Source: Strigomonas culicis
Taxonomy: Eukaryota > Euglenozoa > Kinetoplastea > Trypanosomatida > Trypanosomatidae
Assembly (NCBI GenBank): GCA_000482145.1
Contig: AUXH01000291.1
Location: 1 to 23,301, forward strand
Length of the DNA: 23,301 nucleotides
Direction of reading: 5' to 3'
Below, in pieces: positions 1 through 8,892 of this stretch (position 1 is its first letter; each line of letters opens with the position of its first letter). Under the pieces are notes generated by a model. That model did no database searches, had not been told where the DNA came from, and saw only the letters and a list, made by a program, of their open reading frames with translations. The position numbers were made by a program, and so were the translations under genes.

Positions 1-457
1 CTATTCTCTCCTTTTTATTATTATTTATTGATTATAATAATCCTTACTCTCTCTACAATAAGGACACTATAGTGTGTATTTCTGTTTTCCCTTTTAATGA
101 AAAGGGAGGGTTTCAACTTATTATGATTATGGGTAACTATTACTGTTTTTTTTTTCTTTATTATAATTAGCAGAACTATCAGGTAAAATGACTAGGACGG
201 ATGTCTGTATCTATTTTATATAAGTAGAGAGATATTCAGTATATGTATGTATATATATATGCGTAATAGTATCGCAAATACCTTCTAGTGGTCTTCCTAA
301 AAAAAAAAAAAGTGTGTTAGACCAGGAAAGGAGAAGAAGATAGAAATAATACGAAGAATAATAGTAAAAAAAACGCTTCTTCATATAAACATATTGTTGT
401 TGTTGTTTTGTGTGTGTGGTTTGATGTTGTTATATCTTCTAATGTACAAATAAATCG
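1..457 (-). other. Intergenic: 3' UTR of the 689-aa gene, then probable 5' leader of an off-window gene
   Basis: No gene is visible here. The part next to the stop codon at 458 is the 3' UTR of the neighbouring gene and holds a (TTG)n stretch at 394-409 and TTTGATGTT at 420-428, read on the plus strand. From 381 down to 1 the minus strand has no ATG, while the plus strand has eight. With the acceptor-like signal at 297-340 this suggests that 1-297 is the 5' leader of the next gene, whose start lies off the left edge. Two inverted repeats lie inside it: a 12-bp perfect palindrome at 64-75, and a hairpin at 88-107 with 8-bp arms and a 4-nt loop. Confidence 0.55.
297..340 (-). promoter_or_regulatory. 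Candidate trans-splice acceptor for the off-window gene
   Basis: On the minus strand a pyrimidine tract (324-340) and a T run (299-311) are followed by the first AG at 298-297. No ATG follows on the minus strand to the window edge. Inferred from the standard kinetoplastid rule of a polypyrimidine tract followed by the first AG. Confidence 0.5.
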
Positions 458-2527
458 TTAAGTTGCCTGGTGCAGACCGTCCACGAGCTGTTGCGTCATG
501 TGCGCCTGGAGGGCGGGCAGCCACGCGGCCACCAGCCCGGGGGGCTCCCCCGGCAGGGGCAGGGGCGGCGGCAGCGGCTCGAACAGGAATGCCCGCCGCA
601 GCCCCTGGCGGACACACTGGGCGGCGAGTGTGCGAAAAAACAGCTGCTCCACCGGCGCCGGCAGCGGGACGCGGCCGCCGCCGCGCGCGTCCGCCGCGGG
701 GGCGGTCGCAAACACGTACCGCAGGTAGTACAGCCACAGGCGCGGGTATCGGAAAACAGAGTTGGGCGTCTCATCCTCCGCCGTGGCAGCGGCTGCTGCT
801 GCTGCCCCCGGCCGCGGCGCGTGGCGGTGCCACGCCAGGAGAAACGACGCCGCCGGCGGCGCGCACCGGTGGTACTGCTGGTAATCCCGCAGCAGCGCCG
901 CGCCGGTGGCGTAGGCGATGCCGTAGAAGAGCTGCGGCATGGCCGGCAGCGCGAGCACGGGCACCGACAGCGCCAGCGACCCCGCCACGCCCGACGGGTC
1001 GGCCAGGAGGAGGCCCGCCTCGCGGTTCATGGTGAGGCCCAGGTCGAGTGGGGGGTCCGCCGCCGCGCCCGCAAACGCGGACCGGTAGCCGTCCTCGAAC
1101 AGCAGCGCGGTCTCTCCCTCGTCCGCGATGCCCTTCTGCGCCGTGTGGACGGCGACGCACACGCGGACAATCACCTCCGTTATGTAGCGCAGCCGCAGCA
1201 GCTGCAGCCACGCGCCCACCGCCTCCGCCTCGTCGGCGCGGTCGGCCGGCGGCGGCGGCGGCGCGCGCAGGGCCGCGAACACCGCGACGACGCGCGCGGC
1301 CGGCAGCTGCGCCGCCCAGCGCGCCTCCAGGAACGCGAGCAGGGCCGCCACCACTGCGCGCTTGTGCGAGCGGTTGGTCGGCGCCGCCGCGCCGGGCGTG
1401 GCGGAGACGGAGAAGAGCCGCTCCACGTTGATGGCGCTCGCCGGTGCCTGCACCGCGGCCGCCTGCGGGTCGAAGAGCGCGAACCCGATGGGCGCCGTGA
1501 CACCCGGCACGTGGCACTCGATGCCACTCGTCAGGCTGTTCTCCTTCTTGAGATAGCGCACCCGCGCGAAGTACGTGAGCGCCGCGACGTCGTCACGGCA
1601 GTACTGCGCGAGCGTCAACAGTGTCGGCAGCTGCACCAGGTAGCTCGTCGGCGCGGCCTCCGCCTCTTCATCCACCACGATCACCTCCTTCACCTCATCG
1701 TCGGCGTCGTCGTCGTCGCTGTCCGCGCTGGCGACGGTGACGGCGGCCTCCGGCTCTGCCGCGCAACGCGCACCCGCCGCGGGGCCCTCCTCGTGTGCGA
1801 TTCGAAAGAGCAGCTCGAAGGCGGTCTCCAGCAGTTGGCTCCGCTCCGCCTGCGCCGCGCGGTCGCCCTCCGGCGCGTCGGCGGCCGCGCGCCGCATCGC
1901 CTCCCACAGCGTGGTGGACGGCGCGCCGCCCGGCCCCGCCCAGTGCCGGCGCAGCAGCGCGCGGAAGAACTTGCGCCAGACCCGGCCGTCGGCCGGCACC
2001 GCGTTCAGCAAAAGGTAGTGCGGGTGGTCGTAGCGGACCCGGCCGGACGGTGTGCACAGATTCTCTTCTTGCTCCAGAAAGGCAGCCACCAGAGCCCACA
2101 CCGTGTCAAAGGACGCAAAGGTAGCGGCGGCCTCCACCTCGCGTGGAGGCGGCGGCGGCGCGCCCTCCACAAGCCCCAGGCGCCGCACCGTCTGCTGCAG
2201 CTGCTCGGCGAAGGCAAGACGCGTCCGCTGCACCGCGCGCGCGTCGCGCAGCAGCTTCTGCCGGTACCGCGCGGCGAGCGCGACGCCGGCGGCGCCGTCC
2301 GCGCCCGGCGGCGGCGCAGCCGCGCCGGCCTGCTGCTGGTGCACCTGCTGCACTATGTAGTCGACGAGCGCGGCCTGGCGCCGCGCGCGGAGGCTGGCTG
2401 TGAGGCTCTCGCGCAGCGCGGGGAGGCGGCCGTGCAGCAGCTCGCCCTCCAGCGTCTCGCCGCGGAAGGTTGCGTGGAAGTGGTGCAGGAAGTCGTCCAG
2501 CGCGGCCGGGGTCGGGGGCTGTGCCAT
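458..2527 (-). CDS. Conserved-type hypothetical protein, 689 aa
   Basis: I do not recognise the family. The frame is open without interruption and ends in TAA. I chose the ATG at 2527 (MAQPPTPAALDDFLHHF) because the open frame upstream runs through the (CT)n tract and the likely splice acceptor at 2593, so it cannot be in the mRNA. The protein starts with a predicted helical region rich in Ala, Gln and Arg. An acidic stretch (SDDDDADDE followed by more Glu and Asp, about residues 268-290) separates the two halves. The C-terminal half has well-spaced hydrophobic and aromatic residues (LFYGIAYATG, RLWLYYLRYVF), so it is probably a folded helical domain; I see no convincing signal peptide or catalytic motif. 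It is the last complete gene of the cluster in the window, downstream of AP-3 sigma. It has the same G+C-rich codon use as its neighbours. That it is a real gene is nearly certain; its function is unknown. Confidence 0.87.
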   Translation of the reverse strand: MAQPPTPAALDDFLHHFHATFRGETLEGELLHGRLPALRESLTASLRARRQAALVDYIVQQVHQQQAGAAAPPPGADGAAGVALAARYRQKLLRDARAVQRTRLAFAEQLQQTVRRLGLVEGAPPPPPREVEAAATFASFDTVWALVAAFLEQEENLCTPSGRVRYDHPHYLLLNAVPADGRVWRKFFRALLRRHWAGPGGAPSTTLWEAMRRAAADAPEGDRAAQAERSQLLETAFELLFRIAHEEGPAAGARCAAEPEAAVTVASADSDDDDADDEVKEVIVVDEEAEAAPTSYLVQLPTLLTLAQYCRDDVAALTYFARVRYLKKENSLTSGIECHVPGVTAPIGFALFDPQAAAVQAPASAINVERLFSVSATPGAAAPTNRSHKRAVVAALLAFLEARWAAQLPAARVVAVFAALRAPPPPPADRADEAEAVGAWLQLLRLRYITEVIVRVCVAVHTAQKGIADEGETALLFEDGYRSAFAGAAADPPLDLGLTMNREAGLLLADPSGVAGSLALSVPVLALPAMPQLFYGIAYATGAALLRDYQQYHRCAPPAASFLLAWHRHAPRPGAAAAAAATAEDETPNSVFRYPRLWLYYLRYVFATAPAADARGGGRVPLPAPVEQLFFRTLAAQCVRQGLRRAFLFEPLPPPLPLPGEPPGLVAAWLPALQAHMTQQLVDGLHQAT

Positions 2528-2891
2528 GTCGGGGGTGGCCAGAGGGAGCACGCGGTGCTCTTCCACTAAAGGATTTATATAGATACTCTGTTCTAGTCGG
2601 ATTATAGAGATAGGAGAGAAGAGAGAGAGAGAGAGAGAAGATTGTGTATGAAGATATCGAAGGGTGGACAAAAGGAGAAGACCCCACGTTCTCTCCTACG
2701 TATCCTGTATGGCTGTCAAGCGCCAGTGCCGATGGGGCATGTGTCATGTTGTTACGATGCTGGGCGCAGTTAGGATAGCCTGGAAGGCAGCAAACGGAGA
2801 GCATAAACGCATATACAAATATATGTGTTTTTTTTATATAGATATACTTCGGCAACACCAACACCCACGCGCTCATGGCTTCCCATCATCT
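2528..2891 (-). other. Intergenic region between AP-3 sigma and the 689-aa gene
   Basis: It holds the AP-3 sigma 3' UTR, the splice signals of the next gene and a short 5' leader of about 65 nt without ATG. The section at about 2690-2800 is clearly richer in G+C than other gaps. I could not match it to a tRNA, a C/D snoRNA (no C and D box pair) or an open frame with coding character. Confidence 0.6.
2593..2640 (-). promoter_or_regulatory. Polypyrimidine tract and trans-splice acceptor, 689-aa gene
   Basis: On the minus strand 2640-2612 is an unbroken (CT)n-type pyrimidine tract. The first AG after it, in CGACTAG, lies at 2594-2593, 66 nt upstream of the ATG at 2527. There is no ATG between them. 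Confidence 0.75.
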
Positions 2892-3518
2892 TCAGTACCC
2901 GGAGACGGACCCCATGCGCCCCTCGCCGCCCGCTCCGCTGGGGCGGCCGGCCGCCGCCGCCACGGGCGCCCCGCCGCCGCGGCCGAGGGCCCTGTAACTC
3001 GACGCGTCCGCCGCGCCGCCGCTGGCAGGGCCGCCGAGGAAGCCGGCGCCCTGCCGCTGCTGCGTCGTGAGCTGCTGCATCGCGTCGAGGTGCTTCATGA
3101 TCTCGCTGCGCCCCGTCTCGAGTACGAGGCCGCCGCCCATCAGCATCTCCTGCAGTGCCTGGCGTGCCTTCTCCGCGTGGAAGACCAGGTCTAGCTCGCA
3201 GACGGACTCGAACAGCCGGTCGAGCACCTCCACGTACACCTGCATCAGGTCCAGGATGGCGAGGTGGCTCTCGCTGCTATCCGTCAGGAAAAAGAAGCGC
3301 AGCGTCGCGTAGCGGCGGTAGATGACGCGCGTGTCCGGCGTCGGCCACTCGGTGAAGTGCTCGACGAAGTGGCACAGGTCGTCGCCGCGGGGGGCGACCA
3401 GGAGGTGCAGTGCGTGCAGGAGCTGCAGCTGCTGTGCAAGGGACAGCGGGAGCTGCTCGAAGAAGACGGACAGCCGGATCTTGCCGGCCGTGTTGATGAT
3501 GAAGACGCCCTTGATCAT
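2892..3518 (-). CDS. AP3S: AP-3 adaptor complex, small (sigma) subunit
   Basis: 208 aa, TGA stop. It is the small sigma subunit of the heterotetrameric AP-3 coat, which sorts cargo from endosome or Golgi membranes to lysosome-related organelles; in kinetoplastids AP-3 is tied to acidocalcisome formation. The longin-like adaptor fold fills about residues 1-148: the start MIKGVFIINTAGKIRLS, then VIYRRYATLRFFF, DSSESHLAILDLMQVYVEVLD, FESVCELDLVFH and MGGGLVLET. The SSES motif, the spacing and CELDLVFH match AP-3 sigma rather than AP-1 or AP-2 sigma. The start at 3518 is fixed by the conserved MIKG beginning; an open frame continuing upstream to 4337 crosses the splice signals and overlaps RecQ, so it is spurious. 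A Gly/Ala-rich tail of about 60 residues follows the domain and makes the protein slightly longer than the roughly 190 aa usual in animals. Confidence 0.94.
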   Translation of the reverse strand: MIKGVFIINTAGKIRLSVFFEQLPLSLAQQLQLLHALHLLVAPRGDDLCHFVEHFTEWPTPDTRVIYRRYATLRFFFLTDSSESHLAILDLMQVYVEVLDRLFESVCELDLVFHAEKARQALQEMLMGGGLVLETGRSEIMKHLDAMQQLTTQQRQGAGFLGGPASGGAADASSYRALGRGGGAPVAAAAGRPSGAGGEGRMGSVSGY

Positions 3519-3819
3519 GCCTCCACCGTACACAGTACAACTTTTATATATATATATGCATACATATATATAGGAGAGAAAAGGTATAGAGGGGGAGGGA
3601 AGAGAGCGTGTGTGAGAGAGACAGCGAAGAAAGAAGGCAAAGAGGTACAAACACGCAGAAAGAAGCAGAGAAGAAGATAGGGCGCATAATAATGAGAGTC
3701 CTAAGAATAAGGGTGGTGTCTGAAAAGCATTCTGTTCGTGTTGGTGGTCGTGGTGATACGAGTGTTGATGTTGCCGCTGCTCTTGCCTCTCCTTGTTTAC
3801 ACACACAAGCACACACCTC
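3519..3819 (-). other. Intergenic region between RecQ and AP-3 sigma
   Basis: It contains the RecQ 3' UTR (with AACATCAA on the minus strand near 3765-3774), a purine-rich plus strand from 3573 to about 3680, a TA-rich stretch at 3544-3572 and a leader of about 22 nt. No small gene is evident. Confidence 0.6.
3541..3606 (-). promoter_or_regulatory. Polypyrimidine tract and trans-splice acceptor, AP-3 sigma
   Basis: On the minus strand the pyrimidine-rich tract at 3606-3573 is followed by a TA-rich stretch and the first AG at 3542-3541, 23 nt before the ATG. Upstream ATGs at about 3561 and beyond lie before this AG and would be removed, which supports the assignment. Confidence 0.65.
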
Positions 3820-6712
3820 CTAGTCGTCCTCGACCGTGAAGATAACATTCTCCTTCTCTTTCTGAACATTATTATTATTATTATTATTATTAGTTTTATT
3901 ATTATTGTTGTTGCTGTTGTTTGTACTTGTTTTGCGATTCGTCTCGAAGGAGGACCGGCCGCTGCTGAGCGGTGTGCGGAAGAAGGCGTCATCGCACATC
4001 TCGAACAGCAGCGCGTCACCCGCGTTGCGGGCCGTCTCCGCGGTCGCGACCGGCGTGGCCCCGAGCACCTGCGGCGGCTGCTCCGGCGGCGGCGGCGGCG
4101 GGCTCGCCGCGTCGGGCGGCGCCGCGCGGGCCGCCTGGCGCGGCGCGGCCATCTCGGCGGGGTCGGGGAACAGCGCGCACGTGTTGGTGGTGCCGGACAG
4201 TACCGTCTGCGCGAGCGCGGCCGGGCTGGCGTGGGCGCCGGCGGAGGCCGCGTACGGGTCATACGTGCGGTTCCCGTCCGTGTTGGAGCTGACGGTCTGC
4301 GCGGTGGCGGCGGCATGGCCAGTGGCGTTGAACACAAACGTGGTCCGGCGCTGTGGCGGTGGGGCGGCCGCTGTCGGTGGCGGCGGCGGTGGGATCATGC
4401 GGTTGGCACTCCCTTGATTATTATCATTGTGGTGCGGTGTCACCTCCTCGGGCGTGCTGTCCAGCAGCAGCTGCTTGCCGGTGTAGGAGCTGCTGGTGCC
4501 GGTCTGACCGAGGCTCTGGTGCGGCTCGTTCGTCGGCGGCGGGGGGTGCACCGTGTTGCGCGCGCTGCCGCCGTAGCCGCCGTCGCCGTCGCCGGGCGCC
4601 AGCGTGCCGGAGGGCCGTCCAGCCGTCACGACACCGGCGCTCGCCTGTTCGAGCTGCGCCCCCTCCGCCTCCGTCAGCTCCAGCACATCGCCGATCTCCT
4701 CGTAGCGGAAGTGGCGGTAGAGGGAAAGGATGCTGCGGCCGAACTTGCGCACCTTGTTCTTGCCAAACCCCTCCAGGTCGACGAACTGCGCGACGCTGCC
4801 CCAGCCGGGCAGCTGGAGCGTCTCCACGAGTGTGTGCAGCGTTTTTTTCGGCATCACGTTGTACTGTCGGCCGCCCTCGCTGCGCTCCGCGAGCTGCGCG
4901 ACGAGCGCCTCGAGCTGCTGCAGCAGCTGCACCTTCAGCCGCGCGAGCCGCGCGGCCGGCACCGTCGTGACCACCTCCGCCTCCTCGCGCCGCCGCTTGC
5001 GGGGCCGCGCCGGCGGCCGCGGCGCCGTCGACGGCGTCGGGACGCCGTCCGACGTGAGTGCGGTCCGCTCCGACGCGGTCGGCGTGAAGCATGTCGTCGT
5101 CGTCGTCGCGTCCGACGTGTCGCAGATGAAGCTGCTGTCCGACAGGCTCTCGTCACCGCTCACGTAGCTGCTGTTCGTCCCCGTGGTCGTGTCGCCCGCG
5201 TCGCTGCACGCGTCGACGATGTACTTACTCTTCGGGCGGCTCGGCGACTTCTTCATCTTGGCGCGCGTCGCCGCGTGCTGCTGCGCGAGCTCCGGCACCG
5301 CATCGTGCGGGACGCCCATGTACAGCTCCGCGAGGGTCTTGCCGTCCTCCTCCGCTGCGGCCGCCTTGGGCCGCGCGCGCCGCGTCGTCGGCTTCCGCTC
5401 CGCCGCGGTGGTGGCGTCCGGCTCGGCCGCCGCGGCGGGCCGCTTCACCACCTTCGTCGTCAGCGCCTCCGTCGTCGGGGCGGGCGCGGTTGTCTTGGCC
5501 GCGGGTGCGGCCGGGGCCGCGCGCGGGATGGCGCCCCGCATCGGCAGCCGCAGCGTGCGCTCCTTTCGCTCCATCTCGTGGATGAGCTGCAGCCCCTTCT
5601 CGCCCACCTCGATGAAGCCGCAGACGGCGAAGTCGCCCACGTTGTCCAGCCGCTCGCGAAGCACCTCCGCGATGAGCGCCTCCAGCAGAATGCGCTCCAG
5701 CACCGCCTCGCTGTACGCCGCGCCGGCCTTGTACTCCGCCGGCGCGCCCTTCTGCCGCAGCTTCGCCTCCACGACCTTGCCCATCTTGGCGTGCGACCCC
5801 TTGAAGACGGCGAGGAGCTGCTTGCTCGTCATGCTGCCGAGCCACAGCAGGATGCGGTAGAGGTCCAGCACCGCGCCGGTGATGTCCATGTACTGCACCT
5901 CCCACCCCTGTGTGCGCTTGCTCTCGCAGTTGTCGCAGACGAGGTGCGCCTCCTGCCCCTTCGCCCCCGGCTGCTGTTGCTGCTGCTGCTGTAGGCAGTA
6001 ATGGATGTCGACCACCTCACCAAAGTGGGCGAGCTGCTGCCGCCGCCGGCACTCCACGTCGTTGTGCGTGTAGGCCAGCATGCGGTACAGCGACAGCAGC
6101 GACATCTTCCAGTCCTTGGAGCCGAAGATGAGCCGCTGCTGCCGGCCCACGTCGTTGCCGGTGCACAGCAGGATGCACTCCGACGGCAGGCCGTCGCGGC
6201 CCGCGCGCCCGCTCTCCTGGTAGTACCCCTCGATGCTCTTGGGCATCGCCGCGTGGATGACAAAGCGCACATCGGGCTTGTTGATCCCCATGCCGAAGGC
6301 GATGGTGGCGCAGATCACCTGCAGCTCGTCGCGCGTCCACTTCTCCTGCTTCTCGTTCTTCGCGGCGGCCTCCGCGTGGTAGTACGACGCGCGGACCCCG
6401 GCGCGGCGCAGGTGCTCCGCCATCTCCTCGCAGTCCTTGCGGGAGAGACAGTAGACGATGCCGCACGCGCGCGGCGCAAAGCGCTGCTGGATGAGCGACA
6501 ACACGGTCGGCGCGACCTGCTTCGCGGTCACCCGCTGCACCGCGTAGCGCAGGTTCGCGCGGTTGAAGGAGCCTTTGAAGATGACCGCGCGCGTGAGGGC
6601 GAGCGTCTTGATGACGTCCTGCAGCACCGTGTCCGTCGCGGTCGCGGTGAGCGCGGTGATGGGCACGCTGGGGAAGCAGCCGCGCAGCACGCTCAGCTTA
6701 CGGTAGTCCGGC

Positions 6713-6744
<32 letters not shown>

Positions 6745-8481
6745 CGCCTCGTCGATGACGAAGCGGTTGAGCAGCTCCCGCTGTGCGAGCTGCTGGAGGA
6801 GTCCGATGAAGTGATCGCTGCGGCCAAAGTACTCCGGCGTCACGTAGACCAGCGAGGTGTGCAGCACGCCGCTGCTCCACTCGCGGAAGAGCTCGCGCCG
6901 CGCGGACTCCGACGTCTGCCCCGTCAGCGCCATCGCAGGGATGTCGTTCGCCATGAGCGCGTACACCTGGTCCTGTATGAGGGAGATGAGCGGCGAGACG
7001 ACGATGGTGACCATCGGCCGCGGCGGCATCAGCGCCGGCAGCTGGTAGCACAGCGACTTGCCGCCGCCGGTGGGGAGCAGCACAAAGACGTCGCGGCCGT
7101 CCATAATCGCGTTCATGATCTCCCCCTGACAGAAGCGGTAGTCGTGCAGTCCGAAGACGTCCCGCATGACGCGGCGCAGGTCGCGCGACCACGGGTAGCG
7201 CTCGCCGCCGTACTCGTGTGAGGGGTTCACCGGCAGCACCACCGCCGAGGAGGCCGCGAGCGCCTCGCGGCTGAGCGCGGCCGGGTCGTGCTGCTGGTCG
7301 TACGCCTCCCAGGAGAACTTGCCAGCGCTCGGCGCGGCGTGGCCGCTGCCGCCAAACGATGGGAGCCCCGCGTCGCCGGCGGGCGGGGCCGGGGCGGCCT
7401 CGCCGATGGACGGGCGCAGCGCCACGCCGCTGCGCTCGAAGGCACCGCCGCCGTAGTCGTCCGAGCCGCGGCCGCTCGTGGCGGCCAGCATCCCCTGGCC
7501 GGTGCCGTAGCTGGTCGGGTAGCTGCTGCTGTTGGGGTACGGCACGGCGGACTCGGCCGGAGACGGCGGGTGCAGGCCGCTCGTGTTGGTGCTGCTGCCG
7601 CCGCCGGGGCCGGCGGCGGCGGTGAGGAGCGACGTGTGCCGCGGCGTCCCCGCGAGCGACGACCCGCCGGAGGCGCCCGGCGCGCGCTGCAGCACGCCGG
7701 CCTGCGCGCGCCGCAGCTCGTTAAAGCGCGCCTCGAGCGCGGCGATGGTGCCGTCCAGCTCGTCGAGCGCGGCGCTGTGGTCGTGCGCCTCGTCCTCCTG
7801 TAGTAGCAGGTCGTCGCGCGCCTGCTGGGCCGCGCGCAGCTCGCCGGCCGTCCGCCGCAGCTGCTGCTTCAGCGCGTCCAGCCCCGGCGGCGGGGTCCGC
7901 GCGCCGCCATCCGCCGGGGCCGCCGCGGGGGCAGCGCTGGCACTGGAGAGGTTGAAGACGGTGCGGTGGCCCGGCGCCATGCTGTGGGCCGGGGCGGAGG
8001 CAGGGCGCGCGTCGGGAGCGGCTGGTCTCGGCGGCGGCAGGGGGCTCGCCGGCGCGCCGCCGCTGCTGCTGTACGGCGCCGGGCCGCCACTCGCCGGTAC
8101 GGGCGGCGCGCGGCCAGGGGCGCCGGTCGTCGCGCTCGCGTACACCCGGCGGCCGGATGCGAAGAGCTTCGGCACGAGCACCGCGGCGGGGGCGCCGGGC
8201 TGCTGCTGCTGGGCCTCGGCGACGAACTGGCGCACCAGGGCGCTGTCCGTGTAGTAGCAGAAGGCACCGTCGGCGGAGGGGCCACCCGCAGTCGCGTGCT
8301 GCTGCTGCTGCTGGTATGGCACGTCCAGGAGCGGGAGGCAGGTCGCGAGGACCCGGTCGCCGTTCGTGCCGCTCGGCCGGCCGGTCACGGCGCTCAGCAG
8401 GGGGGGCAGGGCCGACAGCCATTCTTCTCGGTTCTGTTGTAGCGGTGGTGCGCTGGCAGGCGCCGCGCGCGGAGTGTCCAT
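3820..8481 (-). CDS. RECQ: RecQ-family DNA helicase (BLM-like, with RQC and HRDC domains)
   Basis: 1553 aa, TAG stop. It is an ATP-dependent 3'-to-5' DNA helicase of the nucleus acting on recombination and stalled-fork structures. Order of parts: a low-complexity N-terminus with Gln and Pro; a heptad-like coiled coil at about residues 200-262; then the helicase core with Walker A PTGGGKS (Lys475), DEAH (577-580), HDFRPDYRKLS, TATAT and motif VI QESGRAGRDG (755-764). An RQC module follows: a zinc site with Cys811, Cys829, Cys849 and Cys852, then a winged-helix region to about 985. After a long Ala/Thr/Pro linker comes an HRDC domain at about 1185-1258, then a disordered tail ending in an Asn-rich run. 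The ATG at 8481 is the first in its frame; 99 upstream codons are open but start at TTG and cross the splice signals. All key ATPase residues are present, so it should be active. It is closest to the BLM/Sgs1 group. Confidence 0.96.
3868..3920 (-). repeat. (ATT)n microsatellite coding an Asn-rich tail of RecQ
   Basis: Eight uninterrupted ATT units (AAT Asn codons on the minus strand) at 3868-3891 are followed by a mixed AAT/AAC stretch to 3920. Together they encode an Asn-rich run close to the RecQ C-terminus (about residues 1521-1538). It is an A+T-rich island in an otherwise very G+C-rich gene and probably varies in length between strains. Confidence 0.85.
5971..5991 (-). repeat. CAG/CAA repeat encoding Gln7 in the RecQ zinc-binding module
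   Basis: Seven Gln codons (residues 831-837) lie two residues after zinc ligand Cys829 and before the CDNC pair at 849-852. Confidence 0.9.
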
Positions 8482-8503
8482 GGATGGCTCTAGCAGGAAG
8501 ATT

Positions 8504-8555
8504 CTTTTTTTTTTTCGTATTCGTGTATGTATGTATATCCAGACACAAAAAAAAA
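8504..8555 (-). promoter_or_regulatory. Candidate proximal trans-splice acceptor, RecQ
   Basis: On the minus strand a T9 run at 8555-8547 leads through a purine-poor stretch to AG at 8505-8504, 23 nt before the ATG. The tract is weaker than the distal one, and another AG (8556 region) precedes it. Confidence 0.4.
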
Positions 8556-8622
8556 CTTCTATTCTATTCTTTTTTGTCTTCTTCTTTGTGTGCTGTTGTT
8601 GGTGGTGGTGTTGATATTTTTG

Positions 8623-8627
<5 letters not shown>

Positions 8628-8655
<28 letters not shown>
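8628..8655. repeat. (TA)n microsatellite
   Basis: An uninterrupted TA dinucleotide run lies within the proposed RecQ leader. Confidence 0.85.
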
Positions 8656-8660
<5 letters not shown>

Positions 8661-8759
8661 GTTCTCTGATGTTTGAAGTGTTGATGATGGCGACCACAAG
8701 GTGCCCGGATACCGCACGCTCTTCACGGTAGAAATGAAAAAGGGGGAAAAAAGCAGAGT

Positions 8760-8779
8760 TTTGTATTAAATAATACAAA
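8760..8779. repeat. Inverted repeat (hairpin)
   Basis: Perfect 9-bp arms (TTTGTATTA and TAATACAAA) are separated by only 2 nt. In RNA a slightly wider loop is needed. It lies in the proposed RecQ leader. Confidence 0.7.
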
Positions 8780-8808
8780 TTGCAACTGTAATAATAAAAC
8801 TCAAAAAC

Positions 8809-8837
8809 AAAAAAGGAGGGCCCTTTCCTCCTTTTTT
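8809..8837. repeat. Inverted repeat with A/T-run arms, terminator-like in shape
   Basis: 11-bp perfect arms (AAAAAAGGAGG at 8809-8819, CCTCCTTTTTT at 8827-8837) flank a 7-nt loop. The U run after a G+C core resembles a bacterial terminator, but this is a eukaryotic cluster. It is more likely an RNA hairpin in the RecQ leader. Confidence 0.7.
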
Positions 8838-8892
8838 TTTAATGGGAGTACGTGTGTACTTTATAATTCTTCTGTGATAGGGTAGGGGCCAC

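Noticed and set aside
1..62. Plus-strand pyrimidine tract followed by AG (plus-strand gene start or strand switch)
   Set aside because: Any plus-strand gene starting there would collide with the 689-aa gene on the minus strand; no suitable ORF follows.
470..2569. Long plus-strand open frame (699 codons)
   Set aside because: It is the antisense shadow of the 689-aa gene. Very G+C-rich codons make stops rare in the opposite strand, and its translation is Arg/Gln/His-rich without any family motif.
2690..2800. Possible tRNA or small RNA in a G+C-richer gap
   Set aside because: No tRNA B-box (GGTTCGANNCC-like), no cloverleaf and no C/D box pair could be found.
3519..4337. N-terminal extension of the AP-3 sigma frame
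   Set aside because: It crosses the splice signals and the end of RecQ; the family start MIKG is at 3518.
3793..7221. Plus-strand open frames of 733 and 406 codons
   Set aside because: Antisense to RecQ, which carries complete helicase motifs in its own frame.
8675..8735. Possible snoRNA in a G+C-richer island
   Set aside because: A TGATGA stretch on the plus strand resembles a C box, but the preceding base is not a purine, no D box is placed suitably, and no terminal stem is evident.
8482..8778. N-terminal extension of RecQ by 99 codons
   Set aside because: It begins at TTG rather than ATG, has no internal ATG, and is Ile/Tyr/Lys-rich from the (TA)n and A runs of UTR.
8809..8837. Rho-independent terminator
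   Set aside because: The shape fits, but the organism is a eukaryote and the hairpin lies between co-transcribed genes.
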